Shown piece by piece: positions 54,098 through 63,622 of a stretch of 64,000 nucleotides of DNA (the stretch's first letter is position 1; each line of letters opens with the position of its first letter). A model generated the notes under the pieces. It saw only the letters and a program-made list of their open reading frames with translations, searched no databases and was not told the DNA's origin. The position numbers and the translations under genes were made by a program. Origin of the DNA: an uncultured Opitutaceae bacterium (GTDB lineage: Bacteria > Verrucomicrobiota > Verrucomicrobiia > Opitutales > Opitutaceae). The stretch lies in assembly GCA_951813085.1 (NCBI GenBank), contig OX638348.1, positions 2,551,627 through 2,615,626 on the forward strand, written 5' to 3'.

Positions 54098-55102
54098 ATG
54101 ATCTCCCTTCCCAATTCAGCAAGTCGGCAGCCCAAATGGATTCACGCAGCCATAGCTGGATTGTCGCTTCTCATCGCGCATCAATCAGTCTGGGGAGCAT
54201 CGACGACCGCGCGAAAAGGCGAGGGAATTTATCAATTGCTCGAACGGAATGGATTGTCCCGCGATACCCACTTCGAGACATTCATCAAGCTGAACGAGTC
54301 AACGCTCGGTCCAGGGAACACTTTGTATCAAGGAAGAGAATACGCGCTTCCTAGCAAGGGTCATTCCATTTTTACGGAACCTCTTTTTGGACCGGAACAT
54401 CAGGATGTCAGGATAGTCGACCAAGCTCTATCTGGAGCTGTTTTTTACCTGGTAAGCGGGCATGGTGGACCCGATCCTGGAGCTGTCGGAAAAGTTTCAG
54501 GCAGAATCGTGACCGAAGATGAATACGCGTACGACGTTACCTTGCGACTAGGTCGTCGACTCATCAGCCATGGAGCCAAAGTGCATTTCATTATTCGCGA
54601 CCCCAGCGTAGGTATCCGCGCGGGCCGCTTTCTGAAGCACAACAAGACGGAAGTCTGCTACCCGAATCTCAAAATCCCAATCAATCAACGGGCGCGACTA
54701 AAGCAGCGGGCCGACGCCGTGAATGCCCTATATCGAAAGACGCCGCAAAACGCCTATGCTCGTTGCTTGGTCATTCATATCGATGGTCGCAGCAGAAATC
54801 AGGACATTGACGTATTTTTCTACCATCACAAATCTAGCGAAAACGGAAAACGACTCGCCAGTTCACTAAGGGACACGTTAAAGGCGAAGTACAAACAGGC
54901 GCAGCCCAATCGCGTTTATGAGGGAACTGTGTCGCATCGAAATCTCTACATGATCGACCATACAGTTCCACCAGTCGTATTCATGGAACTCGGCAATATC
55001 CATAACGAGCGCGACCAAAAGCGTATTTTGCAGGCAGGCAATCGCGAGGCCTTGGCGAATTGGCTCTGCCAAGGTGTCTTAGCGGACTACCGAAAAGGTT
55101 AG
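54098..55102 (+). CDS. N-acetylmuramoyl-L-alanine amidase, LysM-like N-terminus
   Basis: The 334-residue protein has a signal peptide (HAAIAGLSLLIAHQSVWGAS), then a LysM-like stretch (about 45-90, GIYQLLERNG with NTLYQGREYALP), then the Amidase_3 zinc enzyme: His in VSGHGGPDPGAVG, Glu in TEDEYAYDV, His in LVIHIDGR and catalytic Glu in VFMELGNIHNERD. It cleaves the muramoyl-L-alanine bond of peptidoglycan. Start ATG 54098 is used; the gnd terminator covers the earlier frame start. Confidence 0.88.
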   Translation: MISLPNSASRQPKWIHAAIAGLSLLIAHQSVWGASTTARKGEGIYQLLERNGLSRDTHFETFIKLNESTLGPGNTLYQGREYALPSKGHSIFTEPLFGPEHQDVRIVDQALSGAVFYLVSGHGGPDPGAVGKVSGRIVTEDEYAYDVTLRLGRRLISHGAKVHFIIRDPSVGIRAGRFLKHNKTEVCYPNLKIPINQRARLKQRADAVNALYRKTPQNAYARCLVIHIDGRSRNQDIDVFFYHHKSSENGKRLASSLRDTLKAKYKQAQPNRVYEGTVSHRNLYMIDHTVPPVVFMELGNIHNERDQKRILQAGNREALANWLCQGVLADYRKG

Positions 55103-55677
55103 TCGTCCAACGTATCCAGGTCGTTCACTACGCAACTATCTTCGACCTCGATAGCGAGCGTGTTTTCTTCGCTAAAAAATCGACGAGCGCCCTCGTCTCC
55201 AGTTAAGGACTCCAATTGCTTTCGAAATCGAGCCGGGAAAATGACAGGGTGTCCATATTGGGATTTATGCATGGGAAGCACGATTCGTTCCGCTCCATCC
55301 TCCACAAAGGCATGTACGACTTTGGCAACTATCTCCGGTCGCAGATAGGGCAAGTCTCCCAAGCACACGAGTATGCCTGATAGAGCGCTGCAATTCACGG
55401 AACGAGCTCCCGTTGATATAGAGCTACCCATTCCTTCAAAATGATTTGGATTGTGCACTATATTTACATCCAAATCTTCGATACATTTTTGCACTTTATC
55501 GCTTTCGAAACCCGTAACTACCGTCACGGAATCCAATCCTCCTTGGATTAGCGCTTTAACGACTCTCCTCACCATCGGAACGCCGTCAATCTCCCGCAGA
55601 AGCTTGTTGACAGATCCCATTCGAGAGGAGCGCCCCGCCGCCAACGCGAGCGCCGCGATTGGAATCTCCGCGCTCAT
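55099..55677 (-). CDS. mocA: Molybdenum cofactor cytidylyltransferase-like protein
   Basis: The 192-residue NTP-transferase has the signature ALALAAGRSSRMGSVNKLL, VTVVTGFE and LVCLGDLPYLRP. It most resembles MocA/MobA-like proteins that add CMP to molybdopterin for xanthine-dehydrogenase-type enzymes. It overlaps xdhC by 4 bp, which supports this job. Confidence 0.85.
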   Translation of the reverse strand: MSAEIPIAALALAAGRSSRMGSVNKLLREIDGVPMVRRVVKALIQGGLDSVTVVTGFESDKVQKCIEDLDVNIVHNPNHFEGMGSSISTGARSVNCSALSGILVCLGDLPYLRPEIVAKVVHAFVEDGAERIVLPMHKSQYGHPVIFPARFRKQLESLTGDEGARRFFSEENTLAIEVEDSCVVNDLDTLDD

Positions 55678-56702
55678 TTACGAGGCGAATTCTTACGCTT
55701 CACGACTTCAGCCATCACGCTCAAGGCGATCTCAGCAGGGGTTTCACTTCCAATATCCAAACCTATCGGAGCATGGATCCGTTCAAGCGATGCATCGTCG
55801 AATCCTGATTTTCGGAGCCGTTTCAACCGAGCATCGTGGCTCTTTCGACTGCCGAGCGCGCCTATGTAGCCTGCCTCGCTATTCAGAAACGAAGCAAGCG
55901 CTTGGTCGTCGATCTTGGGATCGTGAGTCATAGCAGCGACGCAGTCCTCGGCTCCCAGTTCAAAGCCTTCCAAAACAGCTTCAGGCCAATCGCAAATCAG
56001 CTCATCTGGAACGCTCGGGAATCGATCGGCTCGGGCATACGACTTGCGCGGGTCGATAACAATCGTCTCGAAGCCCAAGACCCGAGCAAAACCAACCAGG
56101 TGGATCGCAATATGGGCGGCGCCAATGACGAATAGCCGCTTGGGCGCGGCGAGAATACGGAAAAGAGCGGTGACGTCCTCCCACTCAACCTCCCTCGTTT
56201 CCTCGCCCATCTTCAGATGGTCCCGCGCACGCGCTAGAAGCCCCACCGGAATACTCGATTGATCGCCGCTTTCTTCTCCAGATGCATCAATGAGGCAATG
56301 CGCTTTCCCATAGCTCAAAAGAAGCCCCCGTTCCTTACCATCTAGATGTCTCGATAGACTGGATTTCAGGGCGTCGTTCTGACTGATTGCAAAACGTTCG
56401 ATACGCACCTTGATCCGGCCCCCGCAGGACAGAGCCACTTCCCACGGAAATCCGCTTTCCGGCCCAAAGGTGAGCCAACGGACCTCGCTATCTTGCATGC
56501 AGGCTTTCGCCGCTTCGATAACTTCCGTTTCCACGCAGCCAGCGCTCACCGACCCAATAAACGCTTCGCCATCTCCTCGAACCGCTAGGACAGAGCCGAT
56601 CCCTCGCGGCGATGGACGCGTCGCATCCACAACGGTCGCAATCGCGAAGGGGACATCACCTTCAACCCAATGCTTCAACTGCGGCCAGATCTCTTCCATC
56701 AA
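55674..56702 (-). CDS. XdhC family molybdenum hydroxylase maturation factor
   Basis: The 342-residue protein has the XdhC/CoxI N-terminal domain (PFAIATVVDATRPSPRG, SVSAGCVETEVIEAAK) and a C-terminal Rossmann domain (FVIGAAHIAIHLVGFARVLG, CVAAMTHDPKIDDQAL, YIGALGSRKSHDARL). Such proteins sulfurate and deliver Mo cofactor to xanthine-dehydrogenase-like enzymes; no such enzyme is encoded here. Start is ATG 56702. Confidence 0.9.
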   Translation of the reverse strand: MMEEIWPQLKHWVEGDVPFAIATVVDATRPSPRGIGSVLAVRGDGEAFIGSVSAGCVETEVIEAAKACMQDSEVRWLTFGPESGFPWEVALSCGGRIKVRIERFAISQNDALKSSLSRHLDGKERGLLLSYGKAHCLIDASGEESGDQSSIPVGLLARARDHLKMGEETREVEWEDVTALFRILAAPKRLFVIGAAHIAIHLVGFARVLGFETIVIDPRKSYARADRFPSVPDELICDWPEAVLEGFELGAEDCVAAMTHDPKIDDQALASFLNSEAGYIGALGSRKSHDARLKRLRKSGFDDASLERIHAPIGLDIGSETPAEIALSVMAEVVKRKNSPRK

Positions 56703-57204
56703 ACTTAGGGTAAAGGGATATCAACCTGGACCGTCGACACAAAATACATCCGAATCAAGGCCACACAAGCGTGTCGACGTCCAAACCTGTCCCTGACATC
56801 GGAATCGTCCATGCTTCGAAAGCCGCGAGCAGATCTGACACTAATGGGTTTCCCTATCCCAGACTGCGCAGCATTCGCCATCCAGTCCCAGATAACTACC
56901 TAGCCTGCAGAATATTGCATTTTCACCCAAAAGTCACTTCATAGGGCATCTCGTTGAATCTTTTTTTCCTAAAGCCGCGTACAAGTAACGCGGATCAATT
57001 TATCAATCCCCCTACCGATACTGAACAGAATTTAACGCTCTCATAGGAAGAGACACTCAAATTCGCTGATCAGGAACTTAACCCTGAACCGCTAAGTCTA
57101 CAATTTCGACCTATCCAGTCCTTGCCAAGGACCCAACGAAATCGCTTACACTTACCGTAACGTTGGCCGATAATACCAAAACCCGATTCTAAAACACATT
57201 CACC
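56703..57204. other. Intergenic region before DUF1800 operon
   Basis: No gene is supported. The likely promoter of the DUF1800 operon is in its right half. A short perfect inverted repeat, CCGCGT (56975-56980) and ACGCGG (56988-56993), lies after a T7 run; its form would fit a weak hairpin or a regulator site. The rest shows nothing recognisable. Confidence 0.4.
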
Positions 57205-58794
57205 ATGCTAGACCCCTTGCCTCAAGAATCCTGGTCCCGCGCCAACGCGAAACATCTCCTGCAACGCGCAGGTTTTGGCGGATCGCCTGAAGAACAAGAA
57301 GCGTTTTACCAACTAGGCGTCGATCAAAGCATAGAGGCCGCAGTCGACTCGCTGCTGGAAACCAACGAAGATTGGTCCAGCGTTCCGTGGCCGGAATGGA
57401 CTCAAAGCGAAGAAGATCCGAATGGCGAAACCTATGGCGGCCAGAATTTACGGAGACGCGACTTTAATCGCTGGTATTTCGAGAATCTAAACGAAGGACA
57501 ACCCCTCGCAGCGAAGCTGCTCAAATTCTTTGTAGATCACTTCGCGATCGATTCCGCGGCGATCGGTCAGTACTACCGCTACATCGGCCTCTTCCGCTAC
57601 ATGGATATGCTCCGAAAGCATGCCGCGGGCAACGTCGCAGGCGCAGATCACCCATTCGAAGGCGACGAACGCCTCGTCCCCGATGGACATTACGGAAACT
57701 TCAAGACGATGGTGAATCACGTTTCGTGGTCCATCGCCATGATCCGCACCCTGGACCTTTACGTCAGTATTCGCAATAGCATCAACGAAAACTTCGGACG
57801 CGAGCTTCTCGAGCTTTTCGCCATGGGAATCGGCGATATTTACACGGATGATGACGATGAGTACACCGAGGAAGATGTCCTAGCCGCAGCGGAAGCGTTC
57901 ACTGGAAGGAAGATTTACGGATACCGATACGAAGTGAACGACGCAGCGAGGAGACAGAATCCTCCTCTCCCTCCAGCGAGCATCTTCCAAAACAACAACC
58001 AGCAGGACAATTCCGCCAAGGAATTCTATGGGCAATCGTCCATGCCCGGAGGTGGCGATATCGTAGATGGCGACGATATCATAGACCTCACCTTCAATTC
58101 AATCCGCACGGCCAAGCACTTGAGCTGGAAGCTCTGGCGCTATTTCGCGTCTCCTGAGCCATCTAAGGATCTCATAACGGCGCTTGCATTGCGATTTCGC
58201 GATACGCACGACTATGAAATTCGGCCCTTCCTGAAAGATATTTTCATGAGCTCGGAATTCTACGACGCGTCTGTCATCAATGTACAAGTTAAGGACGCTG
58301 GCGACTTTATGACCTGTCTCACCAAGCAGCTTGGGGCTCCGCTTCCGTCGCGCGATGCGATGGAGGACATCATGCAGCAGCTCGGCTACGAGGTGCTCTT
58401 CCCCCCGAGCATTGCCGGCTGGCCCGAACCCGATGGAAGCGGCAATACCTGGCTCTCTACAGGAGCAATGGTTTTCCGAATGAACATGCCCAGCATTTGG
58501 AGCCACCACAACTACGCGATATTCACCACGGGGCGAACGCGAGGTAGCATGGAGGACTTTCCAGAACTCGACTGGGAGACGATCGCGCCATCCAATCTGC
58601 GGACAGTCGAGAATTTCCCATTGCTGCTAGATGCGCTTCTCGAAAGGCTGCTTCCCAATCGCAGCCTTCGCAAAAGCCAGATTCGAACGCTCCACGACCG
58701 CTACTCAACCGTCACTCAGCAGCTGGGTTCCTTAGAAGGAGTAAAGGAGCTGGTTCAGCTCATCCTCGCTTTGCCCGAGTATCAGACTCAATAA
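57205..58794 (+). CDS. DUF1800 family protein
   Basis: The 529-residue protein has the DUF1800 N-terminus (AKHLLQRAGFGGSPEEQEAF), central FFVDHFAI, ENFGRELLELFAMGIG and late PPSIAGWPEPDGSG. DUF1800 and DUF1501 genes are nearly always paired in Verrucomicrobiota and Planctomycetota; function is unknown, with a role in export or handling of secreted proteins proposed. No signal peptide is evident. The DUF1501 gene follows after 19 bp. A paralogue starts at 63623. Confidence 0.9.
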   Translation: MLDPLPQESWSRANAKHLLQRAGFGGSPEEQEAFYQLGVDQSIEAAVDSLLETNEDWSSVPWPEWTQSEEDPNGETYGGQNLRRRDFNRWYFENLNEGQPLAAKLLKFFVDHFAIDSAAIGQYYRYIGLFRYMDMLRKHAAGNVAGADHPFEGDERLVPDGHYGNFKTMVNHVSWSIAMIRTLDLYVSIRNSINENFGRELLELFAMGIGDIYTDDDDEYTEEDVLAAAEAFTGRKIYGYRYEVNDAARRQNPPLPPASIFQNNNQQDNSAKEFYGQSSMPGGGDIVDGDDIIDLTFNSIRTAKHLSWKLWRYFASPEPSKDLITALALRFRDTHDYEIRPFLKDIFMSSEFYDASVINVQVKDAGDFMTCLTKQLGAPLPSRDAMEDIMQQLGYEVLFPPSIAGWPEPDGSGNTWLSTGAMVFRMNMPSIWSHHNYAIFTTGRTRGSMEDFPELDWETIAPSNLRTVENFPLLLDALLERLLPNRSLRKSQIRTLHDRYSTVTQQLGSLEGVKELVQLILALPEYQTQ

Positions 58795-58813
58795 TACAGC
58801 GACGAAAACCAAA

Positions 58814-60187
58814 ATGAATATAAAACTAAATAGAAGAGATTTCGTTGCCAAGTCAGCCTGGGGAGCGACCGCCTCCCTCACATTGCCTGGCTTTCTTCAA
58901 CAGACGATTTTTAACCTGGATGCTCGAGCCCAGTCGCTCCCCTCTCCCGGCGGAGAAGGCCCCATCATCCTCCTCATGGAAATGGCCGGCGGTAATGACA
59001 CGCTCAATACGCTCATCCCCTACACCAATTCGACTTACAACGAAGCCAGACCAACGATTAGGCTCGGCGAGGAGCACAATATCCTAAAAATCACCGATAA
59101 GAATGGCCCTAGCGCAACTGGGAATGATGAAGCGCTCGCATTCCACCCGAACCTGACAGCGTTCAATCAACTTTGGCAAGAAGGCGATCTCGGAATCATC
59201 AACGGAGTCGGCTATCCCAATCCTAGCTTGTCGCACTTTACATCGTTCGACTACTGGCATTCTGCGGAGCCTAACGGATCCCCGAAAGATGGCTGGGTTG
59301 GTCGATACCTAGACAACCAATGCGATGGATGCGGCGCTACCACCGGCATATACATCAACCGCCGACCGACCTTAGCGTTCAGAAGCGGCCAGGGGATTGG
59401 TCCCACAGTTACATTCGCAAACTCGCAGTACTTCAATTGGAACGATCTAGCATCGACTGGGAAAGAAAAATCGCTCGAAGGGCTGTATCGGAACTTGATC
59501 GGTCTCGATCATGCCGTCGATCCAGGAATCAGCGAGGTAGACGATACGCTGGCCTATGTTCAGCGAGCGGCTCACAGCGCGATGATAAGCATCGCCAGCG
59601 TACAATCCGCTATCGAAAGTGGAGGCGATCTTCTCTATGATCAATGGCCCACCAATGGCCTAGCCAATAGCCTGCGGACGATCGCCCAACTGATAAAGGG
59701 GCAAAGCGAGACCTCGATCTACTACGCCCGCCAAGGGGGATACGATACGCACAATAATCAGATCTTCACGGGCGACCCGCTAACCGGCCGCCACTTTAAT
59801 CTCCTGCAAACCTTGAATGGCGCCTTGGACGCATTCATCCAGGAAATGAAAATGCAGGGGAATTGGGACCGCGTCGTCATTCTGACCTTCAGCGAATTTG
59901 GTCGCAAGGTCATACAAAACGGAAGTCTGGGAACCGACCACGGCGCCGCTGAGAGCCTTTTCGTAATGGGCGGACAGGTCAAAGGAAATGAATTCTATGG
60001 GCTCTATCCAGATATCGCTGAAGACGCTCGTATCAAGAACAACAGCATGGATTTCAATGTCGATTTCCGAACCGTGTATCGATCGGTCCTTGAAAAGTGG
60101 ATGGGAGTACCCGCTTCGGCGATGCCGAACATATTCCCATCGCAACCAGTCGAATTCGATCCACTCGACATTATTAAGCCGCTATGA
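58814..60187 (+). CDS. DUF1501 family protein with Tat-like signal
   Basis: The 457-residue protein has a twin-Arg N-terminus (NRRDFVAKSAWGATASLTLP) and a DUF1501 domain: LLMEMAGGNDTLNTLIPY, the sulfatase/alkaline-phosphatase-fold-like YYARQGGYDTHNNQ, and ILTFSEFGRKVIQNGSLGTDHG. It is likely exported folded by Tat. Function unknown. Its end overlaps the next start by 4 bp, so the three genes are coupled. Confidence 0.9.
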   Translation: MNIKLNRRDFVAKSAWGATASLTLPGFLQQTIFNLDARAQSLPSPGGEGPIILLMEMAGGNDTLNTLIPYTNSTYNEARPTIRLGEEHNILKITDKNGPSATGNDEALAFHPNLTAFNQLWQEGDLGIINGVGYPNPSLSHFTSFDYWHSAEPNGSPKDGWVGRYLDNQCDGCGATTGIYINRRPTLAFRSGQGIGPTVTFANSQYFNWNDLASTGKEKSLEGLYRNLIGLDHAVDPGISEVDDTLAYVQRAAHSAMISIASVQSAIESGGDLLYDQWPTNGLANSLRTIAQLIKGQSETSIYYARQGGYDTHNNQIFTGDPLTGRHFNLLQTLNGALDAFIQEMKMQGNWDRVVILTFSEFGRKVIQNGSLGTDHGAAESLFVMGGQVKGNEFYGLYPDIAEDARIKNNSMDFNVDFRTVYRSVLEKWMGVPASAMPNIFPSQPVEFDPLDIIKPL

Positions 60188-63100
60188 AGATAATTCCAAA
60201 CGCAATTATTGCATCGCTAGCAACGCTATCAATCGGTAGCGGCTATTCGAATACGTTCAATCTGGTCTCATTGTCTGGAGACGATGCAGGCACTGCAACG
60301 CCGCAAACCTACGAATCGTTCTCAATTCCAAGCATAAACGATTCTGGCCAAGTTGCATTTGGCGCTCGATTTGCAAATCCTGCCCTCGACGCCGCTTTCC
60401 TAGATGTAATCTCACCCACCTTTGAAGCTAGCTGCGTCCAATGCCACGGCGAAGGGGGCGATCGGCAAACCAATTTCGACTTGGAGCCTATCCAGTCAGC
60501 CCAAGACCTTCTCTCGAGGCCGGATCGCCTGCAAATCGTCCGGAATAGGATTTCGAACAATGCGATGCCCCCTCAAGGCGAGCCTCCTCTGGATCCCGAG
60601 GTAAAAACACAGGTGCTCGCCAGCCTGGACCTTCTCTTGGAAGTCGCGAATCGCAACGCCGCCCATTTGGACGCTGCCCTGCAGTACGACAACGGACAAG
60701 TCGCTACCCTCGCTGCGATAGGCGAAGCAACGACTATCGAAAATGAAGCGGGTAGCTTCGATTCCATCCGTTCTGTCTCAGCAACCGGAGGCGCGAGCGT
60801 CGCCTTTGTTGGAACGCTGGAAGACGGGCACAGCTTGGACTCCGATGAACTTATTCTATCGGCCGCTGCTCAGGAAGCGCTTCAGCTTCACCTGCATTCG
60901 TCAAGCCAGACCACTATAGACTACAGCGGAACGCTGGATGCCCAACATAGGCATGACCTGTTCGGTTCCACGCAGGGATCCCCTAGGAATGCCTTTTCCT
61001 TCTGGTCGCGTCTAGTAGACGGTCAGAACACTGACGAATCGGGATTCTGGTTGTTCAATCTCGACGACAGCTCTCCTCCCCTCTCAGGGCTTAGGTTGCT
61101 GGCCATAGGCGGAGTCCCTCTTAACGGAGATTCCATCACTATCGACAATACTCTCTCTCACTCGCTGAATGCATCCTTAGAAGGCGCCCTACTGGCGACG
61201 ATCGACGATGGCGACGCAAACGGCTACAACAATGAATTAGCTATCTGGAGCTTGGATACAGCTAGCAACGCCACGCTAATTGCAAAAACCGGAGATACTG
61301 CTCCAGGTTCCACAGATTCGTTTCTTTCCTTCGGCAAGCCTTCAATTAGCAATGATGGAACCATCGTATTCTGGGCGAGCCTATTGAACGAGAATGAAGA
61401 CGAAGGTCTGTATTCGCATTCTAATGGCGCGACCACTGCGCTCGCGATGAGCGCCTCGCCTATCGATGTGTTCGGCACGGATCATTCGTTTTCCAATTTT
61501 CTCGATCCCTATATCAATAGCTCTGGAGAACTCGCAGTCCTAGCGACTCAAAGCCCGGAAGATCTTCAGACGATATTGCATCGCTCTAGCGCTGGCGTTT
61601 GGTCGATCATCGCTCAGTCTGATATGCAAGCCCCCGGTGCAGCGCTCGGCATCGCGTTCGACAAGCTCAGCTCTCCACGCATCAACGACGCAGGTCAGAT
61701 AGCATTCCAAGCTACTCTCGCGGGTGAAGGAGACGGGATCAGCGATACCACAGATACAGGAACATGGGCAACGGACTCCAATGGAGCGCTCGCATTGATC
61801 GCTCGCGAAGGAGACACCATAGAGGTCAGGCCCGGTTTTCCTGCTACGATCGAGTCCATCACCATCGGAGGATTCAACGCATCGGGAGAAATGGCTCTCA
61901 ACTACGCTTTCACGAATGGAGCTAGCGCGATTGCAGTTGTCGAGGTCGAAGACGTGCCTCCTCCGTCCATCAGCGGACAACCCGCGAGCGAAACCTCATT
62001 CGATGGCGAGGTGGTTACTCTCTCCGTAGAAGCCGATGGTCAAGGCCCATTCACATACCAATGGTATAAGGATGGCGTGGCGATCAATGGCGCTACTGAA
62101 GCCACACTAATCATAGAAAATGCTTCCAACGCGGACAATGGCGATTACACGGTCACCGTTATTTCCGCTGTCGGATCCGTGAACAGCGAAGTCGCCAGCT
62201 TGTCCGTTCAAAGCCTACCAGCGATACCGGTCTTTGTGGAACAGCCTCTCGGTGACATTGCACTAAGAGGCTCCACCGCTTCGCTCGACGCTCGGGCGAT
62301 CTCAAGCACACCTGTCACTTACCAGTGGTTTTTCAATGACATTCCACTCGCAGGTGAAATCGCATCGACTCTGAATATCAACCCTGCGGATACAGACGAT
62401 GAGGGAACTTATCACGTGGTTGCGACCAGCGGTGGAGGCGCCACCGCGAGCGCCGATTCGGAGATACTTGTCACAGACAAACGACTTGTGAACATCGCTG
62501 CCCGATCACGCGTCGGTTCAGGGGCGAACGTGCTAATCGCTGGATTTGTCGTCATCGGCTCCGAGCCTAAGGACATCCTTATAAGAGGTATTGGGCCGAG
62601 CTTGGCAGACTTTAATGTAGCCGATCCATTGCAAGCCCCCCGCCTAGAGCTTTACGATAGCGAAGGTACTCTGATTACGTTCAACGAAGGGTGGCAGTCC
62701 AATCCGGATCCTGACGAAATCATCGCTGTTTCCAACGCAGTTGGCGCTGGCGGCACGCTACGCCCTAACGACACCGCTATGATTGCGACTCTTGAAGAAG
62801 GGCTGTATACAGCAATCATTCGTAGTCGCGACTCCTCTACAGGCGTGGCGCTCGTTGAAGCCTTCGAAGTCGATCCGACGCTCACTCGGGTGATTAATAT
62901 TTCCGCCAGAGCATTCGTTGGTACGGGTGCCGATGTCGTTATACCTGGATTCGTTGTACTAGGAGATATACCAAGTCGCGTCCTGATCCGAGCTGCAGGA
63001 CCTACGTTAAAAGATAGCGGAGTTTCTGGATTTCTCGCACATCCAATAATTAGGATCCATGACCAAGATGGCGTTGAAATCGCCTCTAACGATGGATGGC

Positions 63101-63285
63101 AAAATCTCTGGGATCCAAGTGAGATTACGGAAGCCAACAATCAAGTCGGGGCTTTTCATTTCAATCCGGGCAGCGATGACGCCGCCATCATTATGGACCT
63201 CGACCCGGGACTCTACACGGTCGTGACAACCGGAGAAAACCAGACGACGGGGGTTGCGCTCGTAGAAATCTACGCGATCCCTTAG
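60184..63285 (+). CDS. Large secreted protein: cytochrome c motif, propeller-like repeats, Ig and verrucomicrobial repeat domains
   Basis: The 1033-residue protein has a signal peptide (about 22 residues) and a single heme site CVQCH at 84-88. The heme segment (about 67-145) appears inserted in a chain of NxxG-type repeats (INDSGQVAFGA before it; further SISNDGTIVFWA, INDAGQIAFQA later, to about 590). Two Ig-like domains (QWYKDGVAINGATEATLI and QWFFNDIPLAGE mark each, about 595-765) follow, then two copies of a roughly 125-residue domain (NIAARSRVGSGANVLI and NISARAFVGTGADVVI). The heme and extracellular domains suggest a surface or periplasmic electron-transfer or binding protein. Coupled to the DUF1501 gene by ATGA. 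Confidence 0.85.
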   Translation: MKIIPNAIIASLATLSIGSGYSNTFNLVSLSGDDAGTATPQTYESFSIPSINDSGQVAFGARFANPALDAAFLDVISPTFEASCVQCHGEGGDRQTNFDLEPIQSAQDLLSRPDRLQIVRNRISNNAMPPQGEPPLDPEVKTQVLASLDLLLEVANRNAAHLDAALQYDNGQVATLAAIGEATTIENEAGSFDSIRSVSATGGASVAFVGTLEDGHSLDSDELILSAAAQEALQLHLHSSSQTTIDYSGTLDAQHRHDLFGSTQGSPRNAFSFWSRLVDGQNTDESGFWLFNLDDSSPPLSGLRLLAIGGVPLNGDSITIDNTLSHSLNASLEGALLATIDDGDANGYNNELAIWSLDTASNATLIAKTGDTAPGSTDSFLSFGKPSISNDGTIVFWASLLNENEDEGLYSHSNGATTALAMSASPIDVFGTDHSFSNFLDPYINSSGELAVLATQSPEDLQTILHRSSAGVWSIIAQSDMQAPGAALGIAFDKLSSPRINDAGQIAFQATLAGEGDGISDTTDTGTWATDSNGALALIAREGDTIEVRPGFPATIESITIGGFNASGEMALNYAFTNGASAIAVVEVEDVPPPSISGQPASETSFDGEVVTLSVEADGQGPFTYQWYKDGVAINGATEATLIIENASNADNGDYTVTVISAVGSVNSEVASLSVQSLPAIPVFVEQPLGDIALRGSTASLDARAISSTPVTYQWFFNDIPLAGEIASTLNINPADTDDEGTYHVVATSGGGATASADSEILVTDKRLVNIAARSRVGSGANVLIAGFVVIGSEPKDILIRGIGPSLADFNVADPLQAPRLELYDSEGTLITFNEGWQSNPDPDEIIAVSNAVGAGGTLRPNDTAMIATLEEGLYTAIIRSRDSSTGVALVEAFEVDPTLTRVINISARAFVGTGADVVIPGFVVLGDIPSRVLIRAAGPTLKDSGVSGFLAHPIIRIHDQDGVEIASNDGWQNLWDPSEITEANNQVGAFHFNPGSDDAAIIMDLDPGLYTVVTTGENQTTGVALVEIYAIP

Positions 63286-63313
63286 CCACCTGCTTGAAAA
63301 CTCTGAGTCTATA

Positions 63314-63360
63314 GAAAACCGACCTAACCGCTTTCTGGCGTGGCAGGTCGGTTTTCTTGT
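63314..63360 (+). terminator. Intrinsic terminator of DUF1800-DUF1501 operon
   Basis: GAAAACCGACCT (63314-63325) pairs perfectly with AGGTCGGTTTTC (63345-63356), a 12-bp stem with a 19-nt loop and T-rich end, 28 bp after the stop. Confidence 0.85.
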
Positions 63361-63622
63361 TTACGTGACGTTTTACACACTCGGGTAACCGAGCTCAGGG
63401 ACTGCTGTCCTCTATTGACCGATCCGAGACAGCGCCTATGCCGCCTAACACGGGCTCCCTAAGGCGACTGCTGAGCCGAGCGCCCTCCTTTTCAAGATTC
63501 TAGGGTTCATCTGCAAATTCACCCAGAACGCTCAAAGTAGGCTAACCTTTCTCCGTTAACCGAGTTCAGCTTCCTCAATGTCGTGAGGAAACATGTAACC
63601 CGAGAGAGAAAGTAGTAGCAAT
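63361..63622. other. Intergenic region before second DUF1800 gene
   Basis: No gene is seen. A 13-bp imperfect direct repeat, TAACCGAGCTCAG at 63386-63398 and TAACCGAGTTCAG at 63557-63569, may be a regulator site. A purine-rich ribosome site (GAGAGAGAAAG) lies about 11 nt before ATG 63623. Confidence 0.35.
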
